A stretch of DNA of 64,000 nucleotides from Chromatiaceae bacterium (GTDB taxonomy: Bacteria; Pseudomonadota; Gammaproteobacteria; Chromatiales; Chromatiaceae), in contig JADKCI010000001.1 of assembly GCA_016714645.1 (NCBI GenBank), forward strand, positions 620,001-684,000. The letters run 5' to 3'. Of the stretch, positions 34,970 through 43,829 are shown piece after piece (the first letter of the stretch is position 1; each line of letters starts with the position of its first letter). The notes beneath the pieces are model-generated. The model did no database searches. It was not told the DNA's origin and saw only the letters and a program-made list of their open reading frames with translations. A program made the translations under genes and the position numbers.

Positions 34970-36301
34970 ATGGACCGGAACGGTGACGGTGATCTCGGCG
35001 TAGCTGCAACCCCGTGCGGGGGGCAAGCAGCCTTCGTCAGCCCCGGATCATTCGACGCGGGGCATACACAATTTCTGACCTGCCTTGCTTATGCCGCGCA
35101 ATTCTTGAGCCCTGACGGTTACCTCTTCCTTTGCATGGATGGCTCGGACGATGAAGCGGGGCAGTCCTTGTCGCTAGTAGGGGAACGACAGTGCCTGCTG
35201 GCGGTTTTACTGCGGCGCTGTGGCTTTGTGGTGCCACAAACAACGCGGGAAGGCCAGCAATATCTCCAGAATTCTATCAACCCGCCGGGCGAGGGAAATC
35301 GGGCAAGTGGGGTAATGATCTGCCGTCCGACAGGGGTACCACCCCGTTGGCGGCTGAAAAATGTGAATTCTTCTGACCTTGGGGCCTTTTCGGAGCTTTT
35401 TTCCAACGTATTCGGTCAGGCCATCAGCCCTGGCCTCTGGCATTGGAAGTATGCCGAGGGCCGTGGTTTCGGGGTAGCCGCTTGGCGGAATAATCGGATG
35501 GTGGCCCACTATGGCGGGACCCTTCGCGCGGTAATGGCATTCGGCCAGCGGATTCGTGCCGTCCAAGTCTGCGATGCCATGGTCGAACCCCGCGAGCGCG
35601 CGGTCATGACCAAGACCGGTGTTATGTTTCAGGTTACTGCCGCCTTTCTGGAACTCTACCAGGGCTTGGGGGGGATACCCTTGGCCTTCGGCTTCCCAAA
35701 CCGTCGCGCCATGCGGCTTGGGGAGCGGCTGGGGCACTATGCCGAGGTTGGTGAGCTTCGCGAATTACGTTGGGATGCCTTGGGCAAAAGTCCTAGTCTA
35801 GGCAGCAGGATACGCATGCTCAATCCAGAAGCGCCGGGTGATCAACAAGTAATCGACAGGCTCTGGGCGGATATGGCAAGCGATCTCGACGACGCCGTGG
35901 TGGGGTTACGTGATTGGATCTTCGTCAGACACCGTTATGTTAATCACCCCGAGCGGCGCTATGGCTTGATTCTGGTCACATCTCGATGGACGGGCGCCCC
36001 CCTGGGTCTGTTGGTGTTGCACCAGGAAGAGACGCGGCTGGCCCTCACGGATCTGATTGCCCCCGTCAAGGCGATACCCGTGCTTGTGATGCAGGCGCGA
36101 CGCTTGGCTGGGTTGTGGGGATGTACCTCGCTTTACTGCTGGATTAGCCGCCAGAATGTTGATCGATTCAGTACCCAGGATATGGAAGTACTGGACAGCG
36201 GTGTTAGCATTCCCACCAATTCCTGGGTTCCTCAACCCTATACCCCCGCACAACTGCGCGACCGTTGGTGGTTGACCCTTGGCGATACGGATTTTCTCTG
36301 A
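34970..36301 (+). CDS. GNAT-type acyltransferase with a partial methyltransferase-like N-terminus
   Basis: The 443-residue product has two parts. Residues about 128-443 resemble large GNAT enzymes with WHWKYAEGRGFGVAAWR, MVAHYGGTLRA (acetyl-CoA region), VQVCDAMVEP and GIPLAFGFPNRRAMRLGERLG. The first 120 residues (AAQFLSPDGYLFLCMDGSD, LLAVLLRRCGFVVPQTT) look like the last third of a class I methyltransferase, lacking the SAM-binding glycine loop. The methyltransferase part therefore cannot be active alone. It probably acylates an amino sugar or peptide in a cell-surface pathway. The PIG-L deacetylase gene starts 18 bases later, so deacetylation followed by new acylation is a reasonable but unproven pairing. 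Confidence 0.7.
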   Translation: MDRNGDGDLGVAATPCGGQAAFVSPGSFDAGHTQFLTCLAYAAQFLSPDGYLFLCMDGSDDEAGQSLSLVGERQCLLAVLLRRCGFVVPQTTREGQQYLQNSINPPGEGNRASGVMICRPTGVPPRWRLKNVNSSDLGAFSELFSNVFGQAISPGLWHWKYAEGRGFGVAAWRNNRMVAHYGGTLRAVMAFGQRIRAVQVCDAMVEPRERAVMTKTGVMFQVTAAFLELYQGLGGIPLAFGFPNRRAMRLGERLGHYAEVGELRELRWDALGKSPSLGSRIRMLNPEAPGDQQVIDRLWADMASDLDDAVVGLRDWIFVRHRYVNHPERRYGLILVTSRWTGAPLGLLVLHQEETRLALTDLIAPVKAIPVLVMQARRLAGLWGCTSLYCWISRQNVDRFSTQDMEVLDSGVSIPTNSWVPQPYTPAQLRDRWWLTLGDTDFL

Positions 36302-36319
36302 AATGGGCCTCTGGGCGCC

Positions 36320-38107
36320 ATGAGTGAACCGCGGCTTGGCTGGCGCGAGTCGGCGTTCATCCCTTATCGGCCAGAAATCCTTTCCCCGCCTGGCCCAGCC
36401 TTGGTTTTAGCGCCCCACCCCGACGACGAGGTGTTTGGATGTGGCGGGGCCATCATGAAGCATCTTCAGGCGGGTTATGATGTCAGGGTCGTCATAGCTA
36501 CGGATAGCAGCTATGGCTGTTTCGAGGCTGGGGAGGAGGGTCAATCCGTTAGGCGGCGAGAGTCAGGTACAGCGGGAAAAATACTTGGCTATGGTGAACC
36601 AACCTTTTGGGGCTTTGGTGATCGCGAACTCGTCTACGATGAAAGGCTCATCACGTCCGTTTTGGATGCCTTGGCGGAATCCAAGGCGGAAGTTCTCTAT
36701 GCCCCATCCTGGTGGGAGATTCATCCGGATCACTATGTGCTTGCCTTGGCGGCGGTTGAGGCCCTGCGGCGCTGCCCACGTCCGATCCAGTTGATGATGT
36801 ACGAGGTTGGCGTACCTCTGCATCCGAATTATTTACTGGATATCACGGAGTTGGCCAATCGAAAACAGGAGGCCATGGCCTGTTTCGAAAGCCAGCTCAA
36901 AATTCAGCGCTATGATGTGCATCTCGTGGCCTTGAATCGGTTCCGCACCTATACGCTGCCGCCCAATGTAGAGTATGCCGAAGCTTACCGATTGCTTAAT
37001 GGCGAGGATCTAATCCAGAATCCCTTACAAGCCATTAGGCCAGGGTTATTCTACGCACAGTCAGGCCACCCCTCGGACCTGGCGCAACCACTCGTATCGA
37101 TCCTGTTCATTGGTGGGCAAGGGTCCCTTGCCGATGCTCTGGACTCGGTTCAGCTACAGACCTATCCGCATATCGAGTTGATTGTTATTCAGGATTGGGA
37201 CTGGGATCCGTCCGAACCCAACGGGCATCTGTCTCGGTGGCACGAGGGCCGCTTTCCACTGCGGCTTATCGCGTCGGACGTCGCCTGGACCTTGCCCGTG
37301 CGCGCCAATCAGGCGATGGCAAATGCCCTCGGCGAGTGGCTGGTACTGCTGGGGGACGGGGATAGTCTTGAGCCAAACCACATCGCTAAACTTATGGCGA
37401 CTGCCGCCACATCCGAGCTAACCCGATGCGTTTGCGCCGGGATCCGCTTGGGGAATAGGCCGCTAGAAACATCCCCAGAAGAGAGTGTTTGGCGCCTAGC
37501 GCCTGAACCCAGATTACCCCATTCATACGCGGCAATGCCCTTGTGCGCCGGGCTTTTCTCGAGATCCTTGATTCAAGGGGGCTGTCGCTTCGATACTCAA
37601 CTCGATACCGAAATGGCGATTTGGGAATTCTGGGTGCAGCTTGCCTGCAAAAGCACATGGATAGCTAATTCCGAAGTGACAGCTCGCCATCGGGATCGGG
37701 AGCCAGTTAGATTGGAAGGCAAATCCTTTTCTCGCCCAGGGGGAACTTCCCCGTTTAGGGTCATTGATGGCTGGCTTTCACATTGTTCACCCGCGGCGGT
37801 TACCGAAGCTCTCTGGAAGGGTATGTTGGAATGTGACCATGCTAGGGGAGAGAACAAGGCGTTACACCAAAAAATTGCGGCCATGGAATCTGCTCTCAAA
37901 AAAATGCATGATATTGAAAGTGATCTTCAAAACACCATAGTGGCTAAGGAGGCGCAGTTGATCAGCAGCCAGCAGTGGGGCCTGGAGTGTGAGGGGTTAT
38001 GTCAGGATCTACGGACGGAAGTTGAATCCTTAATGAGTTCGACATCCTTGACGGTAGGACATAAACTTAAAAGGCTATTTATGGCCTTTCGCCGCGCTGG
38101 CACATGA
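36320..38107 (+). CDS. PIG-L deacetylase / GT2 fusion with C-terminal coiled coil
   Basis: The 595-residue product starts with a zinc-dependent LmbE/PIG-L deacetylase: LVLAPHPDDEVFGCGGAI (H33, D35, D36) and WEIHPDHYVLALAAVEAL (about 131-148) supply the metal ligands and general base. A GT2-like domain follows from about 256 (PLVSILFIGG, TYPHIELIVIQDWDWD, WLVLLGDGDSLEP). The tail (about 510-595) is a coiled coil ending in SSTSLTVGHKLKRLF. It likely removes an N-acetyl group from a sugar and adds or positions another sugar. It follows the GNAT gene by 18 bases and is probably in the same operon. Confidence 0.85.
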   Translation: MSEPRLGWRESAFIPYRPEILSPPGPALVLAPHPDDEVFGCGGAIMKHLQAGYDVRVVIATDSSYGCFEAGEEGQSVRRRESGTAGKILGYGEPTFWGFGDRELVYDERLITSVLDALAESKAEVLYAPSWWEIHPDHYVLALAAVEALRRCPRPIQLMMYEVGVPLHPNYLLDITELANRKQEAMACFESQLKIQRYDVHLVALNRFRTYTLPPNVEYAEAYRLLNGEDLIQNPLQAIRPGLFYAQSGHPSDLAQPLVSILFIGGQGSLADALDSVQLQTYPHIELIVIQDWDWDPSEPNGHLSRWHEGRFPLRLIASDVAWTLPVRANQAMANALGEWLVLLGDGDSLEPNHIAKLMATAATSELTRCVCAGIRLGNRPLETSPEESVWRLAPEPRLPHSYAAMPLCAGLFSRSLIQGGCRFDTQLDTEMAIWEFWVQLACKSTWIANSEVTARHRDREPVRLEGKSFSRPGGTSPFRVIDGWLSHCSPAAVTEALWKGMLECDHARGENKALHQKIAAMESALKKMHDIESDLQNTIVAKEAQLISSQQWGLECEGLCQDLRTEVESLMSSTSLTVGHKLKRLFMAFRRAGT

Positions 38108-38307
38108 TCGGACATCAATACCGAGCCGGAGCACCGGCCCCGGAGATCACGACAAGGTGATAGAATGCATGGTGAACCAGTTGAGGATGTTAGGAGGAGA
38201 CCCTGGTGGTGTCCCCTTATAAAATAAATGCCAACTTAAACTGGCTGGCAATATGATAAAGCTGCGTGGTTGATGAAACTCCATCTGGTAATAGTGGGAT
38301 TTTTAAA

Positions 38308-39567
38308 ATGAACAAAATCATTTACGTAATTTTCGCCTTACTGATCTGGATAAATCTGGCATGGGGTAACTGGGAACTCCCTACCTCTGTTAATCAGGAT
38401 GGGAACACCACCGAATTTTGTGTCGAAGGCGTGACATCAAATGATTCCTATAAATTGTTTTTGGATGATGTCGATATCACGGTTGAGTTTGCGGATCTGC
38501 TTAATGTTGGTGATGCAGCAATATACGATTACCCTGATGAGATGTGCCTGCGGGTTAACAAACTTGAATTCTTTACATCTAAAACCTTGTCTCTTTGGCT
38601 TGAGGATAATGTTGGCACATGGGAACTGGCCGTGGATATGGGAACTGAAGACAGCGATTTCGGGGTTGACCTGGAATCTCAGTCCCTTAGCTTACATGAA
38701 GCCGTTACGGTCATACCTAAACCCGGGGACACCTGTGTTATAAACCGCACTGCTCCAGTTTTACCTTGCCCAAGTTGCCCTACGGCCTTATGCGGTACTT
38801 GGATCGATGCCCCAAATCCATATCCCTGTTGCGATAACAATGTGGATAATACCAGCAGGGGGTTTAGAGATGGGAAGTGCGAGTGGTGGGCCGCTCGTTC
38901 AGCCCGATTGGCGTGGGGCTTCTACCCTTATTGGGGCGCGGCGAAAAATTGGAGGGCCAGAGCCGACTTAGATATACGAGTGGTCAGGGATTTCTTCCGT
39001 CCTGGCAGGGCTGGGCTATATCTTGATCCTACGAGAGCTCATGTCGCCTGGGCCACGGGACTTACGAACGCAACCGATGGTTCGATCGAAATTAAGGAGA
39101 TGAATTGTGGCAGGGCCCGCTATACGGGTACATGGAAAATCAATGATGCTGGAGAGCTACAATGTACCCTGCCTTGGTCTAAAGTTGAACCCATTGGCGA
39201 TTCATCAGGGTTTATTACCAGATGGATTGTTCCCGTTAGCAAGGACTTTGTATATAAAAATACCCAAAACCGTCAATGCGCAACGGGTGTTTGGACGGAT
39301 GTAAAAGGTCTGATTTGGAATCTCTACCAAAACAATCAGACCATCACAGGCACTACGGATGCGGCGGGATGTGGCTTATATAAGGTCACTGGATCGCTTG
39401 TCGGAGATAAGCTAAAACTTTTGGCTGTTCCAGCTAAAATCATGGAGGGTTGTTGTAACTCGAGTTTTGAAGGAACAATGGTTGGCTGCGTCGAGGCAAC
39501 TGTTCATTTCACAAATTACTGCACCGGGAATCATGGTGATATGGGAATGACAAAAAGAGGTCTTTGA
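38308..39567 (+). CDS. Secreted CHAP-domain protein with C-terminal beta domain
   Basis: The 419-residue product has a signal peptide (MNKIIYVIFALLIWINLAWG). Residues about 20-150 form a beta-rich domain of unknown family. About 170-270 read as a CHAP domain: GKCEWWAARSARLAW supplies the nucleophile C191, YWGAAKNW matches the usual W-G-A-K-W segment, and AHVAWATG supplies H245, followed by DGSIEIKEMNCG where relatives have a similar E-M-N stretch. CHAP enzymes cleave peptidoglycan amide bonds. After about 330 a lipocalin-like beta region follows (CATGVWTDVKGLIWNL, TGSLVGDKLKLLA) with many cysteines. It is exported; a cell-wall hydrolase role is inferred. ATG 38308 is chosen over 38266 because the signal peptide starts there. 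The gene is A+T-rich and flanked by insertion sequences. Confidence 0.68.
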   Translation: MNKIIYVIFALLIWINLAWGNWELPTSVNQDGNTTEFCVEGVTSNDSYKLFLDDVDITVEFADLLNVGDAAIYDYPDEMCLRVNKLEFFTSKTLSLWLEDNVGTWELAVDMGTEDSDFGVDLESQSLSLHEAVTVIPKPGDTCVINRTAPVLPCPSCPTALCGTWIDAPNPYPCCDNNVDNTSRGFRDGKCEWWAARSARLAWGFYPYWGAAKNWRARADLDIRVVRDFFRPGRAGLYLDPTRAHVAWATGLTNATDGSIEIKEMNCGRARYTGTWKINDAGELQCTLPWSKVEPIGDSSGFITRWIVPVSKDFVYKNTQNRQCATGVWTDVKGLIWNLYQNNQTITGTTDAAGCGLYKVTGSLVGDKLKLLAVPAKIMEGCCNSSFEGTMVGCVEATVHFTNYCTGNHGDMGMTKRGL

Positions 39568-39659
39568 TCGACAAAATAGATGTTTCGATTTAGGCGTAAC
39601 CTGCGGGGCTGAAAATGTAAATCGGATCGCGCGGCCCCGCATGATTGTCCATCCCAACG

Positions 39660-41100
39660 GAGCCAATTGCAAAATTGCCGGTAGCGGTGGGGCCGAAGAG
39701 AGAGAAGGGGCGAGAACGGCTGTTTCTTGCCCCTTGCAGGGTCCGTCAGGTCATATTCCACTATATCAGCATGGTGTTATTCGATTTCCAGGCCATCGGG
39801 AGACCCCGCCGAAGGGCGTTTGCCACTTCGTCGGGAGGCGTGGCGGCTAATTGAGCAGGCGCAAGAGCTGCTCGGCGGCAATCACCAGGATACCGAACAT
39901 CAAATGGGTGTAGACCTTGGGGGCGCCGCGCACGCGCACATGGCGTCCACCGTGGTTGTCCTTCAACAGGCTGTTGACCCGCTCTGCCTGGCTGCGGGCC
40001 TGGTAGCGCTCCGCTTCATGCGGCGCAAATTCGATCTTCTCCCCCCGTCGGGCATTGTGGTCGATCAACGGTACGTGCCCCTCTTGGCGGGACACCGCAC
40101 GGATGACCCCACTGCAATAGGCAGAGTCGGCCAGATCGTAGCGGTAGGTGACCCGCTCACCGGTCACGCGCATCAGCGGGATCGCCGCTTGGCTGTCAGG
40201 CAGCGAGGCCGAGGTCAGCATTGCCGTCATCGGGATGTCACCGTCCGCGGTGTCGATATGCAACTTGTAGCCGGTCCAGGTCTCCTTGATGCCCTTGCTG
40301 TGCTTCTTGCTACCCACTTCGCAGGCGGTGGGAAGCTGCGCCAGGCTCTCCGCCGCGCTTTGGCCCACCTGCTGCTCAATGACGGTCAGCTCCTTGGGTC
40401 GCTGCTCCCCCTGGCGCGGACGCCCGCGTTTCTTGGCCGACGCGGGCACCGGTTCGGATACGACCGCCGCCGCCTTGGGGACGGGCTTCTCCCGCGCCTC
40501 GATCTCGGTCGAATCCCGGGCGATGTGCCCCATGATCGGGTCGCCCAACGGGGCGCGGATCAGCGCCTCGTGGACCCGTGCCGGCAACGCCAAGGCGGTG
40601 AATTCCGCAAAGACGCGCGAGAAGCGTGAGGCACTGGGGATCGCGTGAAACCGCTCGAAGCCGCAGATCCGCCGCAGCGCCCGATCCACCTTGAGGCGGT
40701 CAATCAGGGCCTCAGTGGTCGGCAGGTCCAGCACCGCCTTGGCAACGAAGGCCCGCGCCAGGGCCACCCGATCCTGCGGCGGACGCCCGACGAACCCGCG
40801 ACTGGAGGGGATGAAGCAATCGATCTCCGTGAACTCCAGTACCCGGATCACCTTCTCCAGCGCCGGACTCAGCGCCAAGCGGTCCTCCTGCCGCAGAAAG
40901 GGAAACAGTTCGTGCTGAAGGTGGTTCCAGAATTGCGATAGGCGGGACTTGCAGGTAGTATTCATGTCGGGTATCGAAATGAATCGTTGCTAACCGTTTC
41001 ATTTTAGCAGCCTTTCGCTGGCGATACCCGCTCTTCCTCCCTCTTTTGCTATCCCTGCGGGACGAAAAATCCCTGCAACGCGCGATTTTGCAATTGGCTC
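39660..41100 (-). mobile_element. Complete insertion sequence with 19-bp inverted repeats and 4-bp target duplication
   Basis: Terminal inverted repeats GAGCCAATTGCAAAATTGC (39660-39678) and its near-complement at 41082-41100 match at 18 of 19 positions. The flanks show a direct repeat AACG (39656-39659 and 41101-41104). The 1441-bp element encodes one intact transposase on the minus strand. Confidence 0.9.
39847..40965 (-). CDS. DDE transposase (DUF772 type, IS5/IS1182-like)
   Basis: The 372-residue product has an N-terminal DUF772-like region (VGRPPQDRVALARAFVAKAV about 59-78; LRRICGF) and a DDE catalytic domain with IARDSTEIEA, RYDLADSAYCSG and the glutamate-bearing RSQAERVNSLLKDN near the C-terminus. 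It cuts and pastes the surrounding element. The frame is intact and the element has clean ends, so it could still be active. The family assignment between IS5 and IS1182 is not settled by eye. Confidence 0.9.
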   Translation of the reverse strand: MNTTCKSRLSQFWNHLQHELFPFLRQEDRLALSPALEKVIRVLEFTEIDCFIPSSRGFVGRPPQDRVALARAFVAKAVLDLPTTEALIDRLKVDRALRRICGFERFHAIPSASRFSRVFAEFTALALPARVHEALIRAPLGDPIMGHIARDSTEIEAREKPVPKAAAVVSEPVPASAKKRGRPRQGEQRPKELTVIEQQVGQSAAESLAQLPTACEVGSKKHSKGIKETWTGYKLHIDTADGDIPMTAMLTSASLPDSQAAIPLMRVTGERVTYRYDLADSAYCSGVIRAVSRQEGHVPLIDHNARRGEKIEFAPHEAERYQARSQAERVNSLLKDNHGGRHVRVRGAPKVYTHLMFGILVIAAEQLLRLLN

Positions 41101-41287
41101 AACGGGGAAAGATATTCCCTCCCCACGCGTTTAGGCGCTATTCAGGGGGGGCAAGACGGGATCAGGTTGATTTCCGTCCGCATCATCACCTTCGCATTGC
41201 CGAATGATTTATGCCCCAGGCAAATAAGGACTTGGAGACGCCGCCAAAGGCTTTCACGACTGCCCCGTCTTGAAGTTCCTGAGCCAT

Positions 41288-43670
41288 CTGATCCCTACAC
41301 ACACTTGACTCCGCGCCGCCCGGCCGCTACGCTCCCCGGCCATGAGAGTCTGTGGCCAATGGTTTGACACCCCCCTACGCGAGCGCATCATGGCCACCGT
41401 CGGTCAGGAGCCCGCCCTCAGCCGCCGCGCCCTGGCGGAACGGGTGTGTGACTGGCTGAGCTGGACCAATGCCCAGGGCCAACGCTGCCTGGGCAGCGCC
41501 CGCCGCGCGCTGGCCGAGCTCCACCGGCGCGGCGCCGTGACGCTGTCCGTGGCGACACTCTTTTCTGTTGGCCCCCGCCCGGCACCCGCCACGGTGGCGC
41601 CAGCGCCGCTGCCGGTGGCTGAAGTAACGGGCGACCTGGCCGCCCTGGGTCCCATCGACCTCGTGGTGGTGGACACCGCCGCGGAACGCGACACCTACCA
41701 CCAACTCATGGTCCAGCACCCCCTGGGGGACAAACCCCTGTGTGGGGCGCAATTGCGCTACCTGTTCCACTGCCCCCAGGGTTACCTGGGCGCCGCCGCC
41801 TGTCAGTCGGCCAGCTTCGCCCTCCAGGATCGCGACCACTGGATCGGCTGGAACGAGGCCACCCGCCGCGGTAACCTCGCCCGGGTCGTCGCCAATGCCC
41901 GCTTCCTGATCTTGCCTGGGGTCCGCGTACCCCACCTGGCCTCCCATCTCTTGGGCCAGCTGGCCCGCCGTTTGCCGGCGGACTGGGAAGCCCGCTATGG
42001 CGTGCGGCCCCTGCTGCTGGAGACCTTCGTCCATCCCGACTATGCCGGCACCTGCTACGCCGCCGCCGGCTGGGAATGCATCGGCCACAGCGCCGGCCGC
42101 CGGGATGGCGTACCGAAGGCCCTGTGGGTGCGCCCCCTGGCGGATGATGCCCGCCAGCGGCTGCGCCAGGGGCCCGCACGGCTGCCCGCCGAGCGCCCCA
42201 GTACGCCGGCCGACTGGACCGAGGAAGAATTTGGTGGCCTCAAAGTCTGGGATGCCCGTCTCAAACACCGCCTGTATCATCTGGCCGCGGACTTCTGGGG
42301 CGACGTCCAGTCCCGGAGTCTCACCCGCCGCTGCGCCGACCGCGCCCGGACGGTCGCGGCCTATCGTTTCTTTGGCAACCCGCGGATCAACATGCACGTC
42401 ATACTCGGCGCCCACCGGGAGGCGGTGATCGCCCGGATGGGCGCCCAGCCCCTGGTGCTGGTGCCCCAGGACACGACCTCGCTCAACTACACCGGCCATC
42501 CCGATACGGCGGGGCTGGGGCCGATCGGGAACAAGACCGACGGCGGCCCCGTCGGCCTGGTGCTGCATAACAGCCACGCCTTCACCCCCGAGGGCGTGCC
42601 CTTGGGGGTGGTGAGCGCCGAGTGCTGGGCGCGTGACCCCGACCAACATCAGACCCGCCGGGAACCCGAGGTGCGGGAAAGCGGCAAGTGGCTGGCAGCC
42701 TACCGCACCCTGCAGGCGATCGCCCCCCAGGTGCCGCACACCACCCTGGTGAGTATCGGTGACCGCGAGGCCGACCTGTTCGAACTCTTCGCCCTGGCGC
42801 GTGATCCCGCCAGCCCGCGCCTGCTGGTGCGGGCCAACCGCGGCCGGCAGCGCCAGGTGATGAGCGCTGAGGGGCTGACCCCGTTGTGGGACCACCTGGG
42901 CGGTCTGGAGGTGGCGGGGCGCCTCGCCCTGGTACTGCCGCGCCGCGGCGCGCAAGCCGCGCGCACCGCGGAGCTGGCGCTGCGCTGTGGGCCGGTGACG
43001 CTCAAACCGCCCGGGAATCTTAAAGAAAGCCCGCTGGCGCTGTGGGCGGTGTTGCTGCGCGAAGCGGCCCCGCCCCCGGGGGTCGACGGGGTGGACTGGC
43101 TGTTGCTGACCAACGTCGCCACCACCACCCTGGCCGAGGCCCAAGAGCGGGTGCGCTGGTATGGCGCGCGCTGGGGCATCGAGGTGTTTCATCGCGCCCT
43201 CAAGACCGGTTGCCAGATCGAGGAGCGCCAGTTGGGCTTCGTGGCCCGCCTGGAGAATTGCCTGGCCATCGATCTGGTGGTGGCCTGGCGCATTTACTAT
43301 CTGACGATGCTGGGCCGCATGGATCCTGACGCCCCCTGCACCCTGTTCTTCCAGGATCCGGAATGGCAGGCGCTGTTTAGCTGGTTTCATCAAACCACGG
43401 TCTTGCCGGCGACGCCACCCACCCTGCAAGAGGCGACCCGCTGGATCGCCATCAAGGGCGGCTTCCAGGGCCGTAAGGCCGATGGCCACCCGGGGACGGA
43501 GGTGCTGTGGCATGGCTTGCAGAAGCTGGACGTGGCGATCGAGATGTATCTGATCTATCGCCCGGAGGAGCGGGCGAGCTGGCGCGATGAGTATCCGCCG
43601 GGGTATTTGCGGCCGCCGCCGGAGGATACTTCGTGAGAAAGGAATGGACTCAGGTATGTGTAAAGGTCAG
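41288..43670 (+). mobile_element. Complete IS50-like insertion sequence with a 9-bp target duplication
   Basis: Imperfect 25-bp inverted repeats lie at 41288-41312 and 43646-43670 (19 of 25 positions match; both begin CTGA and share TACACA). The element is bracketed by a perfect 9-bp direct repeat CTGAGCCAT at 41279-41287 and 43671-43679. Nine bases is the duplication typical of Tn5/IS50-type elements. The 2383-bp element carries a single gene. Confidence 0.93.
41342..43636 (+). CDS. Transposase: DUF4338 (DruA-like) fused to Tn5-type DDE domain
   Basis: The 764-residue protein is about 280 residues longer than Tn5 transposase. Residues about 85-270 match DUF4338, the family of the Druantia defence protein DruA (LVVVDTAAERDTYHQLMVQH, PLCGAQLRYLF, FLILPGVRVPHLASHLLGQ, WEARYGVRPLLLETFV). 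A Tn5/IS4-type transposase follows from about 300: VPQDTTSLNYTG, VSIGDREADLFELF, and WGIEVFHRALKTGCQIEERQL as the glutamate-bearing signature. The frame is intact. The N-terminal 80 residues may bind DNA. The start could also be ATG 41390. Part of this element's machinery, not defence, is the simplest reading. Confidence 0.88.
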   Translation: MRVCGQWFDTPLRERIMATVGQEPALSRRALAERVCDWLSWTNAQGQRCLGSARRALAELHRRGAVTLSVATLFSVGPRPAPATVAPAPLPVAEVTGDLAALGPIDLVVVDTAAERDTYHQLMVQHPLGDKPLCGAQLRYLFHCPQGYLGAAACQSASFALQDRDHWIGWNEATRRGNLARVVANARFLILPGVRVPHLASHLLGQLARRLPADWEARYGVRPLLLETFVHPDYAGTCYAAAGWECIGHSAGRRDGVPKALWVRPLADDARQRLRQGPARLPAERPSTPADWTEEEFGGLKVWDARLKHRLYHLAADFWGDVQSRSLTRRCADRARTVAAYRFFGNPRINMHVILGAHREAVIARMGAQPLVLVPQDTTSLNYTGHPDTAGLGPIGNKTDGGPVGLVLHNSHAFTPEGVPLGVVSAECWARDPDQHQTRREPEVRESGKWLAAYRTLQAIAPQVPHTTLVSIGDREADLFELFALARDPASPRLLVRANRGRQRQVMSAEGLTPLWDHLGGLEVAGRLALVLPRRGAQAARTAELALRCGPVTLKPPGNLKESPLALWAVLLREAAPPPGVDGVDWLLLTNVATTTLAEAQERVRWYGARWGIEVFHRALKTGCQIEERQLGFVARLENCLAIDLVVAWRIYYLTMLGRMDPDAPCTLFFQDPEWQALFSWFHQTTVLPATPPTLQEATRWIAIKGGFQGRKADGHPGTEVLWHGLQKLDVAIEMYLIYRPEERASWRDEYPPGYLRPPPEDTS

Positions 43671-43829
43671 CTGAGCCATCCAGGCCCCCTCCTTAGCCAG
43701 CCGTTCACGGTGCTTGCTTTGCCGAGTATGCTCTACGGGTTGATTCGGCATGCCCAAAGCGGTATGTTTATATATGAAAAATTTGATGTTGCTTTAGCGT
43801 CCATGATGCGGACTTGAGCGTTTAATAGA

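Noticed and set aside
41375..43513. A 712-codon open frame antisense to the DUF4338 transposase
   Set aside because: The plus-strand frame has clear domains and fits between the inverted repeats; the antisense frame does not.
41342..43636. Druantia defence system signalled by the DruA-like domain
   Set aside because: No other Druantia components (large helicase, DruB-D) are nearby; the gene lies inside a bounded insertion sequence.
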